A stretch of 64,000 nt of DNA from Prevotella sp. (lineage in GTDB: Bacteria; Bacteroidota; Bacteroidia; Bacteroidales; Bacteroidaceae), in the NCBI GenBank assembly GCA_017471465.1, contig JAFUTI010000023.1, positions 1-64,000 of the forward strand, read 5' to 3'. The notes under the pieces were generated by a model. It was not told the DNA's origin. It worked only from the letters and a program-made list of their open reading frames with translations, and made no database searches. The number at the start of each line of letters is the position of its first letter. The first letter of the stretch is position 1. The translations under genes were made by a program, and so were the position numbers. Positions 1 to 8,793 of this stretch are shown here, one piece after another.

Positions 1-80
1 CTACTTGTCTCTGTTTATGGAAATCTTTCAAAGAACTCTTTCTTCATACGACTAACACCCGGTTTTGGGCGAAAGCGGAT

Positions 81-113
81 GCAAAGGTACAAACTTTTTC
101 AGTACACTCCAAA
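81..113 (-). promoter_or_regulatory. Promoter reading off the left edge
   Basis: On the minus strand a TACCTTTGC element (89 to 81) matches the Bacteroidetes -7 consensus TAnnTTTG. A TTTG (113 to 110) lies 20 bp upstream as a -33 element. Transcription would start near 77 and run leftward. The only ATG before the edge (47) opens a 10-codon frame closed by TAA at 15-17, so the real gene probably starts outside the window. Confidence 0.55.
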
Positions 114-231
114 CTTTTTCCAAAATATTTTTCAAAATAACACTTTTTTTTCGCGTTTGTTTACAAAACGAAGGATACTACACCTTATATTATAGTATCC
201 CTCGCCATGTAACACCAGAAAAATCCGGTTA

Positions 232-951
232 TCAGTCTCTCCTTGATCCAAAAATACGCAACAGATAGATAAAGAGATTGATGAAGTCCAGATAAAGCGA
301 CAAAGCACCGAGCAGGGCGACTTTCTGCGCTCCCTCCCCCGCATCTGGTGCCTGCATCAACATCACCTTTATCTTCTGGGTATCGTATGCCGTCAGACCT
401 ACAAAGACCAACACACCGAGGTAATTGAGAATCATTGCCAGGCCCTCACTCTTTGTGAAGATGTTGACGATGGTAGCAATGATAATGCCGATGAGAGCCA
501 TCATCAGGATTTTTCCCATAGACGACAGATCGGTCTTTGTGAAATAGCCGAAGACAGCCATCGCGGCAAAGGTTCCTGCTGTGATGAAGAACACGTTGGT
601 AATGCTTGCGGTGGTATACAGAATGAAGATGAACGACAAAGTAGCGCCATTAACCACCGAATATAGCACAAACATCAGCGTGGCAGTCGTGAGCGACAGC
701 TTATTGATAGCAGCGCTCAATGCAAAGACCAGCACCAACTCCCCAATAACAAGTCCCCAGAAAAGTATCTGGTTTGTAAAGAGAGCCGTCATCAGCGTCT
801 CGCTTGATGCAACATAATAGGCAGCAAAGCCTGTTATGACCAGTGCCAGCGTCATCCAAAGATACACCTTTCGCATCAGCAAAGGAAAGGCAGTTGACAT
901 TTCCAGTTCACGTTCTCTTGTAGCAACGTTTGAAAATTCTTCGTAATCCAT
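232..951 (-). CDS. Bax inhibitor-1/YccA family membrane protein
   Basis: A 239-residue protein with a short polar N-terminus (about residues 1-25) followed by about seven hydrophobic segments, the layout of the BI-1/YccA/TMBIM family. Bacterial members are inner-membrane proteins linked to calcium leak or to control of FtsH proteolysis; which applies here cannot be told from sequence. The aspartate of the C-terminal family signature is visible in the stretch GLTAYDTQKIK. The gene starts 38 nt after the porin stop on the same strand, so the two may be cotranscribed. A weak inverted repeat at 173-200 lies downstream but lacks a clear U-tract. Confidence 0.88.
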   Translation of the reverse strand: MDYEEFSNVATRERELEMSTAFPLLMRKVYLWMTLALVITGFAAYYVASSETLMTALFTNQILFWGLVIGELVLVFALSAAINKLSLTTATLMFVLYSVVNGATLSFIFILYTTASITNVFFITAGTFAAMAVFGYFTKTDLSSMGKILMMALIGIIIATIVNIFTKSEGLAMILNYLGVLVFVGLTAYDTQKIKVMLMQAPDAGEGAQKVALLGALSLYLDFINLFIYLLRIFGSRRD

Positions 952-989
952 TTTTACAATCCTTTTTTATCATTAAACAATTATTGTGT

Positions 990-2081
990 TCAGAAGCGGA
1001 AGTCAAGCTCAACATCAACCAGATTATAGTTCAGATTGGCGGCTCGCTCGTTAACCCGGGCGTACTCAAGATTCAGCTGCAGGTTTTTGGTGAACACGTA
1101 GTCAGCGCCAACCTCGTAGAAAGTCTTGCTGCTGCCCCACTCCTTCTGGTCGCGGTAGAGATCATAGCGTGCCTTGACATGCAGTTTTTTCTGAATAACC
1201 GGTGCAATGCACAAGGCATAGACACCATCAGCCTTGTCGCCTTTCTTATGGGCGACGTCGAAGCCCTGGCTGTGGATGTACTCCGACCGGAATGTCCAGT
1301 CGTTCTTGGCATACTCCGCCGAGATAGCATAGCGATTCTTTGGCGTACTCACCACCGTGCCGTCGTCCTGCTTTGTGCCGCGGCTGCCCGTCCACCCGAA
1401 CGCGCCGATGCGGAGTCCTGCGACAGGCATCACCCAAAGGCCGCCGATGAGGTCTTTACGGTTGTCGACATCCTTGACATTGATACCCTGTCCGTTGAAG
1501 ACACCAACCTGATAGTGTATCCATGCATGTCCTGACGCATCGGGCAGCAGGTCGCCCTGCAGCTGGATACCGATGTCACGGCCGTTAGAGGCCTGTTCGC
1601 CTGTCCGGTCGCTGAAACCTGCCAGTTTTGAGACGTTCTGTGAGTACGACATGAATCCCTGGGTGATAGGATGCATGGGATTCTCGAAGGTGAAGGGGCG
1701 CTTGAACTGTCCTGCCTTAACCATCAAGAACTTATACTTCTGCCACTCACCGAAGAGGTCAACGAGTCTGATAGCCGATGCACCCTCACTAGTGTTACCG
1801 TTCACCTGCATCTGCGCCTTGGCGTAGAAGTCCTTATGCGGACGCGCCTCTGCCGAGAATCTCACAAGCCGCAGGTTAAAGGTGTTCTCGCTGTCGCCTT
1901 CCTTGTCGGTACCCTGATATTGCACCATACCATAGCCGCTGAGTTTGATACTCTTCACCCACTCTGGCACTTCCGCCGCCGACTTTTCTGTCGTATTATT
2001 AACATTCTGTTCTTCTGCTTGAGCAGTCGTAACGAAGGCCATCGCAAAGAGGCCAAGCGTCAAAAGATTCTTCATTTTCAT
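990..2081 (-). CDS. Outer-membrane porin, OprP/OprO-like
   Basis: A 363-residue secreted beta-barrel protein. I place the start at 2081 (MKMKNLLTLG), where a signal peptide ending about TTAQA begins and an AAGGAA-like ribosome site precedes; the frame stays open about 40 codons further upstream, but that part is basic and unlike a signal sequence. The body has alternating aromatic and polar strands, an early KLSGYGMVQYQ strand, a KAGQFKRPF segment typical of the phosphate-selective porin O/P family, and ends in VDVELDFRF with a terminal phenylalanine as expected for BAM-assembled barrels. Substrate specificity is unknown; Bacteroidetes members are often generic porins. Confidence 0.85.
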   Translation of the reverse strand: MKMKNLLTLGLFAMAFVTTAQAEEQNVNNTTEKSAAEVPEWVKSIKLSGYGMVQYQGTDKEGDSENTFNLRLVRFSAEARPHKDFYAKAQMQVNGNTSEGASAIRLVDLFGEWQKYKFLMVKAGQFKRPFTFENPMHPITQGFMSYSQNVSKLAGFSDRTGEQASNGRDIGIQLQGDLLPDASGHAWIHYQVGVFNGQGINVKDVDNRKDLIGGLWVMPVAGLRIGAFGWTGSRGTKQDDGTVVSTPKNRYAISAEYAKNDWTFRSEYIHSQGFDVAHKKGDKADGVYALCIAPVIQKKLHVKARYDLYRDQKEWGSSKTFYEVGADYVFTKNLQLNLEYARVNERAANLNYNLVDVELDFRF

Positions 2082-2102
2082 TTCCTTTTTTATTTTTTCG
2101 CC

Positions 2103-2111
2103 GCAAAAATA
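2103..2111 (-). promoter_or_regulatory. Putative -7 element of the porin gene
   Basis: TATTTTTGC on the minus strand (2111 to 2103) fits TAnnTTTG and lies about 22 bp before the chosen start at 2081. It supports that start, because the longer frame would put the element inside the coding region. Confidence 0.45.
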
Positions 2112-2186
2112 ATAAAAAAGAAAGAACTTCCAACACATTTTGCTTTTTTTTGCTAAAAATAAAGCCATTGTTCGGCAGATTTTTCG

Positions 2187-2194
2187 TATATTTG
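2187..2194 (+). promoter_or_regulatory. Putative -7 element of the lut operon
   Basis: TATATTTG matches the Bacteroidetes -7 consensus. The predicted leader to the lutA ATG at 2249 is about 50 nt. No good -33 TTTG is seen at the usual spacing. Confidence 0.5.
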
Positions 2195-2248
2195 GCCACA
2201 ATTTCAGAAAGAGAGGTTGAAACTAAACACTAAAACACATCATACGCG

Positions 2249-3001
2249 ATGAAAGTAGGACTATTTATTCCCTGTTACGTGGACGCCGTCTATCCTGAGG
2301 TGGGTGTGGCAACCTACAAGTTGCTGAAACACCTTGGGTTGGACGTGACGTACCCTGAGGGGCAGACCTGCTGCGGTCAGCCAATGGCCAATGCAGGTTT
2401 TGAGAAGCAGGCCATTCCTCTGGCCGAGAAGTTTGATGAGCGTTTCAAGTCGTTTGACTACGTGGTGGCGCCCAGCGTCAGCTGTACGGCGTTTGTGCGT
2501 ATGAACTATCCGCGGCTTTTGAACGGCAAGCACGGCGGAGGTGCGCACGTATGCGAGACGGCCGCAAAGGCGATGGACGTCGTGGAGTTTCTTCACGATG
2601 TTGTGAAGGTCGAGCAGCGTCTGGGCACGTTTCCCCACAAGGTGTCGCTTCACAACTCTTGTCACGGTGTCCGTGAACTAGGGTTATCGTCGCCAAGCGA
2701 GCAGCACGTTGAGAAGTTCAACAAGATCAAGGATTTGCTGCTGTTGGTCGATGGCATCGACGTTGTAGAGCCCGACCGTCCTGACGAGTGCTGCGGCTTC
2801 GGCGGCATGTTCTCTGTCGAGGAGACAGCCGTCTCTGCTCAGATGGGTCGCGACAAGGTTGAGCGCCACATCCAGACGGGCGCTGAATACGTGACAGGTC
2901 CTGACTGTTCGTGCCTGATGCACATGGCGGGTGTAGCCAAGAAGCAGGGTCTGCAGATAGAATTCAAGCACGTGGTGGAAATTCTGGCCGCTGGCCTGTA
3001 A
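2249..3001 (+). CDS. lutA: Lactate utilisation protein A (Fe-S oxidoreductase subunit)
   Basis: A 250-residue cytosolic protein with two CCG domains: CCGQP at residues 41-45 and CCGFGGMF from residue 181, each with accompanying single cysteines (SCTAF, NSCHG). This is the LutA/YkgE type, the cysteine-rich subunit of the LutABC complex that oxidises L-lactate to pyruvate. It is first in a lutA-lutB-lutC cluster. The gap to lutB is 52 nt and is largely an octamer array. Length and motif spacing are normal for the family. Confidence 0.92.
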   Translation: MKVGLFIPCYVDAVYPEVGVATYKLLKHLGLDVTYPEGQTCCGQPMANAGFEKQAIPLAEKFDERFKSFDYVVAPSVSCTAFVRMNYPRLLNGKHGGGAHVCETAAKAMDVVEFLHDVVKVEQRLGTFPHKVSLHNSCHGVRELGLSSPSEQHVEKFNKIKDLLLLVDGIDVVEPDRPDECCGFGGMFSVEETAVSAQMGRDKVERHIQTGAEYVTGPDCSCLMHMAGVAKKQGLQIEFKHVVEILAAGL

Positions 3002-3021
3002 CAACCCGAATGATGAAATGT

Positions 3022-3053
3022 CGTAATAACGTTATAACGTAATAACGAATAAT
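3022..3053. repeat. Octamer array between lutA and lutB
   Basis: Four 8-bp units CGTAATAA, CGTTATAA, CGTAATAA, CGAATAAT run back to back and end exactly before the lutB ATG at 3054. The same unit family (CGTnATnA) forms the array at 43106-43145. Confidence 0.7.
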
Positions 3054-4424
3054 ATGAGCACAGCACACAGCAAAGCAGCAAAAGCGTTCTTGAAGAACCA
3101 GAAATATGCCAAGTGGCACGACGCCACGTTCTGGGCCGTGCGCTCCAAGCGCGACAATATGGCTCAGGGGCTTGACGAGTGGGAGCAGTTGCGCGAGAAA
3201 GCGTCGCAAATCAAGCGTCATACGATTACCCATCTGGATGAGTATCTCGACCTGTTCAGTAGCAATGCCGAGAAAAACGGCGTGGAGGTGCACTGGGCGA
3301 AAGACGCCGCGGAGTTCAACGAGATTGTCTACGGCATCCTGAAGAAGCACGACGTGAAGAAGATGGTGAAGTCGAAGTCGATGCTCACCGAGGAGTGTGA
3401 GATGAATCCCTACCTGGAGTCGAAAGGCATTGAGGTGGTAGAGACCGACCTTGGCGAGCGCATCATCCAGCTCAAAGGTCAGAAGCCGAGCCACATCGTG
3501 ATGCCAGCCATCCACCTGAACCACGACGACGTGGGCGAACTGTTTGAGGAGAAAGGCATCTCCAACGAGAAGGGCAACCACGATCCCACGTACCTTACTT
3601 ACTGTGCCCGACTGAGCCTGCGCAACGAGTTCCTGACGGCCGACGCCGGCATGACAGGCGCCAACTTCGGTATTGCCGAGACAGGCGACATCGTGGTTTG
3701 CACCAACGAGGGCAATGCCGACATGTCGACGTCATGTCCCAAGCTGCACATCGCCGCCATCGGGCTGGAGAAGATTATCCCTAACTACGAGTGCCTAGCT
3801 GTCTTCCAGCGTATGCTCTGCCGCGCTGGCACGGGGCAGCCTACGACAACCTATACCTCGCACTTTCGCAAGGCTCGTCCGACAGCCCACCACATGCACA
3901 TCATCCTGGTCGACAACGGCCGTTCCGAATGGATTGCCACCCCAGAGCATTGGGAGTCGCTGAAATGCATCCGCTGCGGTTCATGCATGAACACGTGCCC
4001 CGTCTACCGGCGCTCTGGCGGCTACTCCTACAGCTACTTCATCCCCGGTCCCATCGGTATCAACCTGGGCATGCTGCGCGACACGCAGGCCCACTCGGGC
4101 AATGTCTCTGCCTGCACGCTCTGCCTGTCGTGTCAGACCGTCTGTCCTGTGAAGATTGACCTCGGCGACCAAGTCTACAAGTGGCGTCAGCAACTCGACG
4201 AGTTGGGGACGGCCAATCCTGAGAAGAAACTGATGTGCGCCGGTATGAGCGCGCTCTTCGGCAGCCCTGCGCTTTACAAGATGGCAACGGCCGTCTCGCC
4301 ACTTGCCAATATCGTCCCGCCGTTCCTGATGAACATGAAACTTAATCCGTGGGCCGACGGTCACGTGATGATGAAGTTTCCCAAGAAACCGTTCCACTCA
4401 ATCATAAAAGACTTAGAGAAATGA
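3054..4424 (+). CDS. lutB: Lactate utilisation protein B (ferredoxin-like subunit)
   Basis: A 456-residue LutB/YkgF homologue. An N-terminal LUD domain covers roughly residues 60-290. It is followed by two 4Fe-4S motifs, CIRCGSCMNTCP at about residues 305-316 and CTLCLSCQTVCP at about 354-365, and a C-terminal extension. It passes electrons within the LutABC lactate oxidase. Its stop overlaps the lutC start as ATGA at 4421-4424, which implies translational coupling. Length is typical. Confidence 0.93.
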   Translation: MSTAHSKAAKAFLKNQKYAKWHDATFWAVRSKRDNMAQGLDEWEQLREKASQIKRHTITHLDEYLDLFSSNAEKNGVEVHWAKDAAEFNEIVYGILKKHDVKKMVKSKSMLTEECEMNPYLESKGIEVVETDLGERIIQLKGQKPSHIVMPAIHLNHDDVGELFEEKGISNEKGNHDPTYLTYCARLSLRNEFLTADAGMTGANFGIAETGDIVVCTNEGNADMSTSCPKLHIAAIGLEKIIPNYECLAVFQRMLCRAGTGQPTTTYTSHFRKARPTAHHMHIILVDNGRSEWIATPEHWESLKCIRCGSCMNTCPVYRRSGGYSYSYFIPGPIGINLGMLRDTQAHSGNVSACTLCLSCQTVCPVKIDLGDQVYKWRQQLDELGTANPEKKLMCAGMSALFGSPALYKMATAVSPLANIVPPFLMNMKLNPWADGHVMMKFPKKPFHSIIKDLEK

Positions 4425-5038
4425 GTAGCAAAGAAGAGATACTGAAGCGATACCGTGCAAATGTCAGACAGCAGTTTGACATGCCCGACCTAAGCGACAT
4501 CCGCGGTGTGACCTACCCCGAACCGCTGGTGCAATTTATCAAGATGAGCGAGGCGGTGGGCGGACAGGTCATCGAGGTCGACCGAGGCCGCGACATCAAC
4601 ACCCTGATTCGCGAGCTGTTCCCCGATGCCAAGGAGATAGCCTCCAACCTGCCCGAGATTACCATCGCCACACGCAATCCCGACACCGTGGGACGAGCGC
4701 GCGACCTCAACGGCACCGATGTCGGCATCATCCGCGGCAGTTTTGGTGTGGCCGAGAACGGCTGCGTGTGGATACCACAGCAGATGAAGGAGAAGGCCGT
4801 TTGCTTCATCTCAGAGCACTTGGTCATCTTGCTGCCGAAGTCGCAGATTGTCAACAACATGCACGAGGCCTATCACCGTCTCAGCACGCGCGACCCCAAG
4901 TCGGCCCCCGAGCTGTTCGACAACTACGGCTACGGCACCTTCATCAGCGGACCCTCGAAGACAGCCGACATAGCCCAGGTGCTGGTCATGGGTGCCCAAG
5001 CCGCCCGCTCAGCCACTATCCTGCTGATTGACGAGTAA
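4421..5038 (+). CDS. lutC: Lactate utilisation protein C (LUD domain)
   Basis: A 205-residue LUD-domain protein of the LutC/YkgG family, third subunit of the lactate oxidase. The frame is open from 4349, but the start at 4421 (MSSKEEILKRY) is preferred because it overlaps the lutB stop by ATGA and gives the normal family length. The C-terminal half carries the conserved stretch TFISGPSKTADI. It converges with the aminotransferase gene at 5069 across 30 nt that hold no obvious terminator. Confidence 0.92.
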   Translation: MSSKEEILKRYRANVRQQFDMPDLSDIRGVTYPEPLVQFIKMSEAVGGQVIEVDRGRDINTLIRELFPDAKEIASNLPEITIATRNPDTVGRARDLNGTDVGIIRGSFGVAENGCVWIPQQMKEKAVCFISEHLVILLPKSQIVNNMHEAYHRLSTRDPKSAPELFDNYGYGTFISGPSKTADIAQVLVMGAQAARSATILLIDE

Positions 5039-5068
5039 TCTGACACTATCAACGCCGCCGGGAGCTGT

Positions 5069-6211
5069 CTAACGGAAAGCGTTGAGCAGGTCGATAATCC
5101 GGGCCACGTCGTCGTCGGAGAGCGCCTGGTGGCAGGGAATAGAGAGTTCCTGTGCACTGATTTGCTCGGTCACCGGCAGTTTTAGCGTGTCCCACTCGCG
5201 ATAACAGCGCTGACGGTGGGGCGGCAACGGGTAGTGAATCTGTGTCTCGACGCCCCCCGCGGCAAGAAACCGTTGCAGTTCGTCGCGACGAACACAGAGG
5301 ACTGGGAATATGTGGTAAACATTAGACGCGGCGGCGGCATGCTGACAGTACTGCTGCGGGATGCTGATGAACGGGTTTTTCACCTTATTAATATATAAAG
5401 CGGCAATGTCGCGTCGACACTGGTTGTCGGCATCGAGACGCGGCAGTTTTGCCAGCAGGATGGCGGCTTGCAGCTCATCGATGCGCGAGTTAAGGCCCTG
5501 CAAGTCATGGACATATTTCTCATGGCTGCCGTAGTTACCCAGTGCGCGGACGACGTCGGCCAGTTCGTCATCATCGGTAGTGACGGCCCCTGCATCGCCA
5601 AAGGCGCCAAGGTTCTTCCCTGGGTAGAAGGAATGTGCTGCGGCATGACCTAGGGAACCGGTTCTTCTGTATTGCGATTCAGAATCGCCAAACGAGTGCG
5701 TTGAAACCGCATCACACAGGCATCCGTGGGCCTGGGCATTGTCCTCGATGAGCTTCAAGTTGTGGCGGCGGCAGATGTCGCCAACCCTATCTGTGTAGGC
5801 ACAGCGGCCATAGAGGTGGACAATCATAATGGCCCGTGTGCGCGGTGTGATGGCCTGCTCGACGAGCGTGTCGTCAATCTGCATGGTCGTCAACAATGGC
5901 TCCACGAGTACGGGACGGAGGCGACAGTCGGTGATGGCAAGGATGGAGGCGATATAGGTATTGGCAGGCACGATGACCTCGTCGCCTTCCTGCATGACGC
6001 CCAGCTCAATATAGGCACGGAGGATGAGCCGTAACGCGTCGAGACCGTTGCCGCAGCCAACGGCATGTCGGGTGCCGATATAGTCCGCATAGGCCTCCTC
6101 GAAGCGGCGCGTCCAGTCACCCTTCAGATACCATCCGCTCCTGAGCACCTCGTCGGCAGCATGCTCATAGGGCGCGTTTATCGCCTTTAAGTCCAGATAC
6201 TTAATCATCAC
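5069..6211 (-). CDS. DegT/DnrJ/EryC1 sugar aminotransferase, FdtB-like
   Basis: A 380-residue PLP enzyme of the sugar 3-/4-aminotransferase family. The PLP lysine is K199 in [15 protein letters not shown], and IEDNAQAHG (from about residue 155) carries the pyridine-binding aspartate. With rmlB and an fdtA homologue upstream in the same run, the best guess is a transaminase acting on a dTDP-3-oxo-6-deoxyhexose, as FdtB does in dTDP-Fuc3N synthesis. Between AHG (163) and [11 protein letters not shown] it has about 15-20 extra residues encoded by palindromic DNA (5655-5688). It is last in the run and is separated from the previous gene by 46 nt. Confidence 0.87.
   Translation of the reverse strand: MMIKYLDLKAINAPYEHAADEVLRSGWYLKGDWTRRFEEAYADYIGTRHAVGCGNGLDALRLILRAYIELGVMQEGDEVIVPANTYIASILAITDCRLRPVLVEPLLTTMQIDDTLVEQAITPRTRAIMIVHLYGRCAYTDRVGDICRRHNLKLIEDNAQAHGCLCDAVSTHSFGDSESQYRRTGSLGHAAAHSFYPGKNLGAFGDAGAVTTDDDELADVVRALGNYGSHEKYVHDLQGLNSRIDELQAAILLAKLPRLDADNQCRRDIAALYINKVKNPFISIPQQYCQHAAAASNVYHIFPVLCVRRDELQRFLAAGGVETQIHYPLPPHRQRCYREWDTLKLPVTEQISAQELSIPCHQALSDDDVARIIDLLNAFR
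5655..5688. repeat. Two small palindromes inside the aminotransferase gene
   Basis: GAACCGGTTC (5655-5664) is self-complementary, and GCGATTC-A-GAATCGC (5674-5688) is a perfect inverted repeat around one base. They encode the extra residues [11 protein letters not shown], which interrupt the otherwise conserved segment before the PLP lysine. Confidence 0.55.
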
Positions 6212-6233
6212 ACCTCACAGAAACAAATCATAA

Positions 6234-6261
6234 ACTTCAAACGCCAAACCTAAGACTTCAA
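6234..6261. repeat. Heptamer array between the FemAB-like and aminotransferase genes
   Basis: Four 7-bp units ACTTCAA, ACGCCAA, ACCTAAG, ACTTCAA fill the spacer and overlap the stop codon of the upstream gene (6258-6260). Read on the other strand, the unit is TTGAAGT, a rotation of the TTTGAAG unit inside the macroglobulin gene at 51623. Confidence 0.55.
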
Positions 6262-7199
6262 AGGTCCCATTCATAGATGTCGTAACACAAGCCTCGTGCG
6301 CCAAAGCCCTCCTTCTGGAAGACGAGCGTCTCGTTGAGCCCGCTACCGTCGGCGTTCTCCGTTGAGCGTCCGAAGTCGAAATAGGGGTAGTCCTTGTAGT
6401 CGTGGTGCATGATGCGGTCGTAGATGAGGTCGATGGCGCCCAACTGCTTACCTTCGGGCGTGGCCGAACTGTACTGTGCATGCACCACGCGGCCACAGAC
6501 GTAGAGCACCACGCCGGCCAGCACCTCGCCATCGCGGACGGCCTGATAGAGCACGATGTTCTCAGGAAACCGCTGATGCAGCAGTTCAATCTCGGCGAGG
6601 GAATGAACAGGACGGACACCATATTTAGTGCTTAGGTTGTCAGCCAGCACGCGCCAGAAGTCTCCATAGCTATCGCTGATTTCCACCTGCAAGCCTGCCC
6701 GTTGGGCACGGGCAATGCCACGACGACGTACACGTTCCCAGCGCAAATTGGCTCCCAGGAAGATGTTGGTAGAATAGTCGCGAGCCACGATACGCGCCTT
6801 ACACTCGTGGTAGAGGGCATAGAGGTCTTCTTCGGCTGACAGGCGATGGTAGATCCAAGGAATGGCTTTGTAACAGACGTGACGGAAGCCCTCGGCTCGT
6901 AGCAGGTCGTTCATCTCACGAAACAAAGTCATTGTCTTCGCTATCGTCAGTTGATCGCTCATCAACAATCCGCCGTAGGTAAGTCCGCGATGCGAATAGA
7001 GGGTATCGCCATCGGCATGTGCCGGCAGGACGGCAAGCAAGCGACCGTTACAGTAGAATAGCAGCGAGTGGTCACGGAAGCGATCCTGATGATAGTCCAT
7101 GTAGCGCCGGTCGAAGAGGAACGTGCCGTTCTTCGATGCTGTCACGAACCGGTTCCATTCGTCAGCCTTTGCAACGGTATACCTAACTATTTCGAACAT
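6258..7199 (-). CDS. FemAB/GNAT-like acyltransferase in sugar cluster
   Basis: A 313-residue protein with the two-lobed layout of FemAB-like GNAT proteins (Acetyltransf_6/BioF2-like). The second lobe (about residues 160-300) includes VLAGVVLYVCGRVVHAQYSSAT and the strand YPYFDFGRSTEN. No signal peptide or membrane segment is seen. It overlaps the end of fdtA by 13 nt. In known dTDP-Fuc3NAc pathways the final N-acylation is done by FdtC, a hexapeptide-repeat enzyme. No such gene is here, so this protein may fill that step; that is inference only. It could instead transfer an amino acid or act on another cell-surface substrate. Confidence 0.7.
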   Translation of the reverse strand: MFEIVRYTVAKADEWNRFVTASKNGTFLFDRRYMDYHQDRFRDHSLLFYCNGRLLAVLPAHADGDTLYSHRGLTYGGLLMSDQLTIAKTMTLFREMNDLLRAEGFRHVCYKAIPWIYHRLSAEEDLYALYHECKARIVARDYSTNIFLGANLRWERVRRRGIARAQRAGLQVEISDSYGDFWRVLADNLSTKYGVRPVHSLAEIELLHQRFPENIVLYQAVRDGEVLAGVVLYVCGRVVHAQYSSATPEGKQLGAIDLIYDRIMHHDYKDYPYFDFGRSTENADGSGLNETLVFQKEGFGARGLCYDIYEWDL

Positions 7200-7594
7200 C
7201 CTACATATTTTAAGAACTCGTCGTAGTCGTAGATATAGTCGTCCTCGTCGTAATGCTCCGATGCCAGCACCAGACAGACGGCGCCGCTGGAGAAGTCATC
7301 GAGCGTGCGCCACGTGTTGACATCGATGAGCAGTCCCTGCCACGGATGGTTCAGCAGTACCGTCCGTCGCTCGTAGCCGTCGTCGAGGGTCACGGTGAAC
7401 GAGCCGCTCAGTGCCACGACAAACTGCTGGAGCCGCTTGTGGGCGTGGCCGCCACGCGACTCGCCGCCCGGCACGTCGTAGACCCAGTAGGCGCGTTTGA
7501 TGTCGAAGGGCATAGTCTGTTGCGCCTCGGCCACCGTCAGGTTGCCACGCGGATCGGTAATCTTGGGCAGGTCGAGAATTGTAACGTCCATCAC
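7187..7594 (-). CDS. fdtA: dTDP-4-oxo-6-deoxyglucose 3,4-ketoisomerase, FdtA/WxcM-like
   Basis: A 135-residue cupin with the family hallmark [12 protein letters not shown]50 and H52 correspond to the catalytic histidines of FdtA-type ketoisomerases. It would convert the RmlB product into the 3-oxo sugar used by the aminotransferase. Start and stop overlap the neighbours (purT stop at 7591-7593; the FemAB-like gene begins at 7199), so the genes appear translationally coupled. Either of two adjacent ATGs (7594 or 7591) could be used. Confidence 0.88.
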   Translation of the reverse strand: MMDVTILDLPKITDPRGNLTVAEAQQTMPFDIKRAYWVYDVPGGESRGGHAHKRLQQFVVALSGSFTVTLDDGYERRTVLLNHPWQGLLIDVNTWRTLDDFSSGAVCLVLASEHYDEDDYIYDYDEFLKYVGCSK

Positions 7595-8793
7595 CTCAGT
7601 TTTTCGTAGGGATCGGTGCCAAGCACGGTCTTAGCCAGTCGCTTAGCCTTGTCGCGCAGGGCGTTCACATCGTCGTCCACCTCACCATAGCACAGGACAA
7701 CCCCCATGCGGCGTCCCTTGTGAGCCTCGGGCTTGCCGAAGATGCGGATGCGTGTGCGGTCTTCCTTCAGAGCCTCTGCGAGGTTGTAGGGCAGGAGCGA
7801 ACGGTCGACGGGCGTCTTAGCCTCTGTGGGCGAGAGGATGACGGCCGATGCGCCGGCGTGCTCCAGGTGAATGCCGGCAATGGGCAGTCCGAGGACGGCA
7901 CGCAGATGCAGCTCAAACTCGCTGAGGTTCGTGGTATGCCCCAGTGTCACCATACCTGTATCGTGCGGACGGGGAGAGAGCTCAGAGAAGATGACCTCGC
8001 CCTGCTTCGTCAGGAAGAACTCGACGCCCCAGATGCCGGCACCCGTCAATGCACGCGTCACCTTGTCGGCCATCGTCTGCGCCTTTTTCAGGGCCTCATC
8101 AGAAATCTTATAGGGCTGCCACGACTCACGATAGTCGCCACTCTTCTGCACGTGTCCGATTGGCGGACAGAAGAGCGTGGGCCACCCGTGCTGCTGGGTG
8201 ACGGTCAGGAGCGTGAACTCAGAATCGAAATCGATGAACTCCTCAATGATGACTTCCTTCACATCGCCCCGCGAACCTTCCATAGCCTCGTCGAAAGCCT
8301 GCTGAAGCTCGCCCTCGTTATGGACATAGCTCTGGCCGTGACCCGACGACGACATCAAGGGTTTTACGACGCAGGGGAAGCCGATTTCCTCAGCAGCAGC
8401 CTTGAACTCCTCATAGGTTTTGGCATAGAAATACTTCGCCGTGCGGAGGCCGAGTTCCTTGGCAGCGAGGTCACGGATGGCACGGCGGTTCATCGTGTAG
8501 TTGACGGCCCGTGCCGATGGCACCACCTGAATACCCTGTTCCTCGAACTTAAAGAGGCGCTCGGTGCGGATAGCCTCGATTTCCGGCACGATGATGTCGG
8601 GTTTATGTTTGTTGACAACAGCCTCCAATGCGTCGCCGTCGAGCATGGAAAACACCTCACGCTCGTCGGCCACCTGCATGGCGGGCGCATTATCGTAGCG
8701 GTCGCAGGCAATGACGTACTGACCTGCACGCATAGCGGCAATCACAAACTCCTTGCCCAGTTCGCCGCTTCCCAATAACAATATCTTTTTCAT
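7591..8793 (-). CDS. purT: Formate-dependent GAR transformylase (ATP-grasp)
   Basis: A 400-residue PurT. It has the N-terminal nucleotide-binding loop [10 protein letters not shown], the ATP-grasp loop SSSGHGQS, and the family-specific [11 protein letters not shown] near residue 285. It makes formylglycinamide ribonucleotide from GAR, formate and ATP in purine synthesis. Length equals that of well-known PurT proteins. It overlaps rmlB and fdtA by 4 nt each, an odd place for a purine gene between two nucleotide-sugar genes. All motifs look like true PurT, so a sugar-related role is not favoured. Confidence 0.93.
   Translation of the reverse strand: MKKILLLGSGELGKEFVIAAMRAGQYVIACDRYDNAPAMQVADEREVFSMLDGDALEAVVNKHKPDIIVPEIEAIRTERLFKFEEQGIQVVPSARAVNYTMNRRAIRDLAAKELGLRTAKYFYAKTYEEFKAAAEEIGFPCVVKPLMSSSGHGQSYVHNEGELQQAFDEAMEGSRGDVKEVIIEEFIDFDSEFTLLTVTQQHGWPTLFCPPIGHVQKSGDYRESWQPYKISDEALKKAQTMADKVTRALTGAGIWGVEFFLTKQGEVIFSELSPRPHDTGMVTLGHTTNLSEFELHLRAVLGLPIAGIHLEHAGASAVILSPTEAKTPVDRSLLPYNLAEALKEDRTRIRIFGKPEAHKGRRMGVVLCYGEVDDDVNALRDKAKRLAKTVLGTDPYEKLR

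Noticed and set aside
15..47. Ten-codon frame MKKEFFERFP after the left-edge promoter, possible leader peptide
   Set aside because: Too short to judge without the gene beyond the edge; no attenuator hairpin can be seen.
173..200. Inverted repeat GGATACTA/TAGTATCC as terminator of the BI-1 gene
   Set aside because: No U-tract on the minus strand after the stem; left out as a feature.
930..1535. 201-codon plus-strand frame opposite the porin
   Set aside because: It is antisense to a clear porin gene and has no family features; a shadow frame in GC-rich coding DNA.
7720..8778. 352-codon plus-strand frame opposite purT
   Set aside because: Fully antisense to a conserved purT; the composition is that of a reverse-complement shadow.
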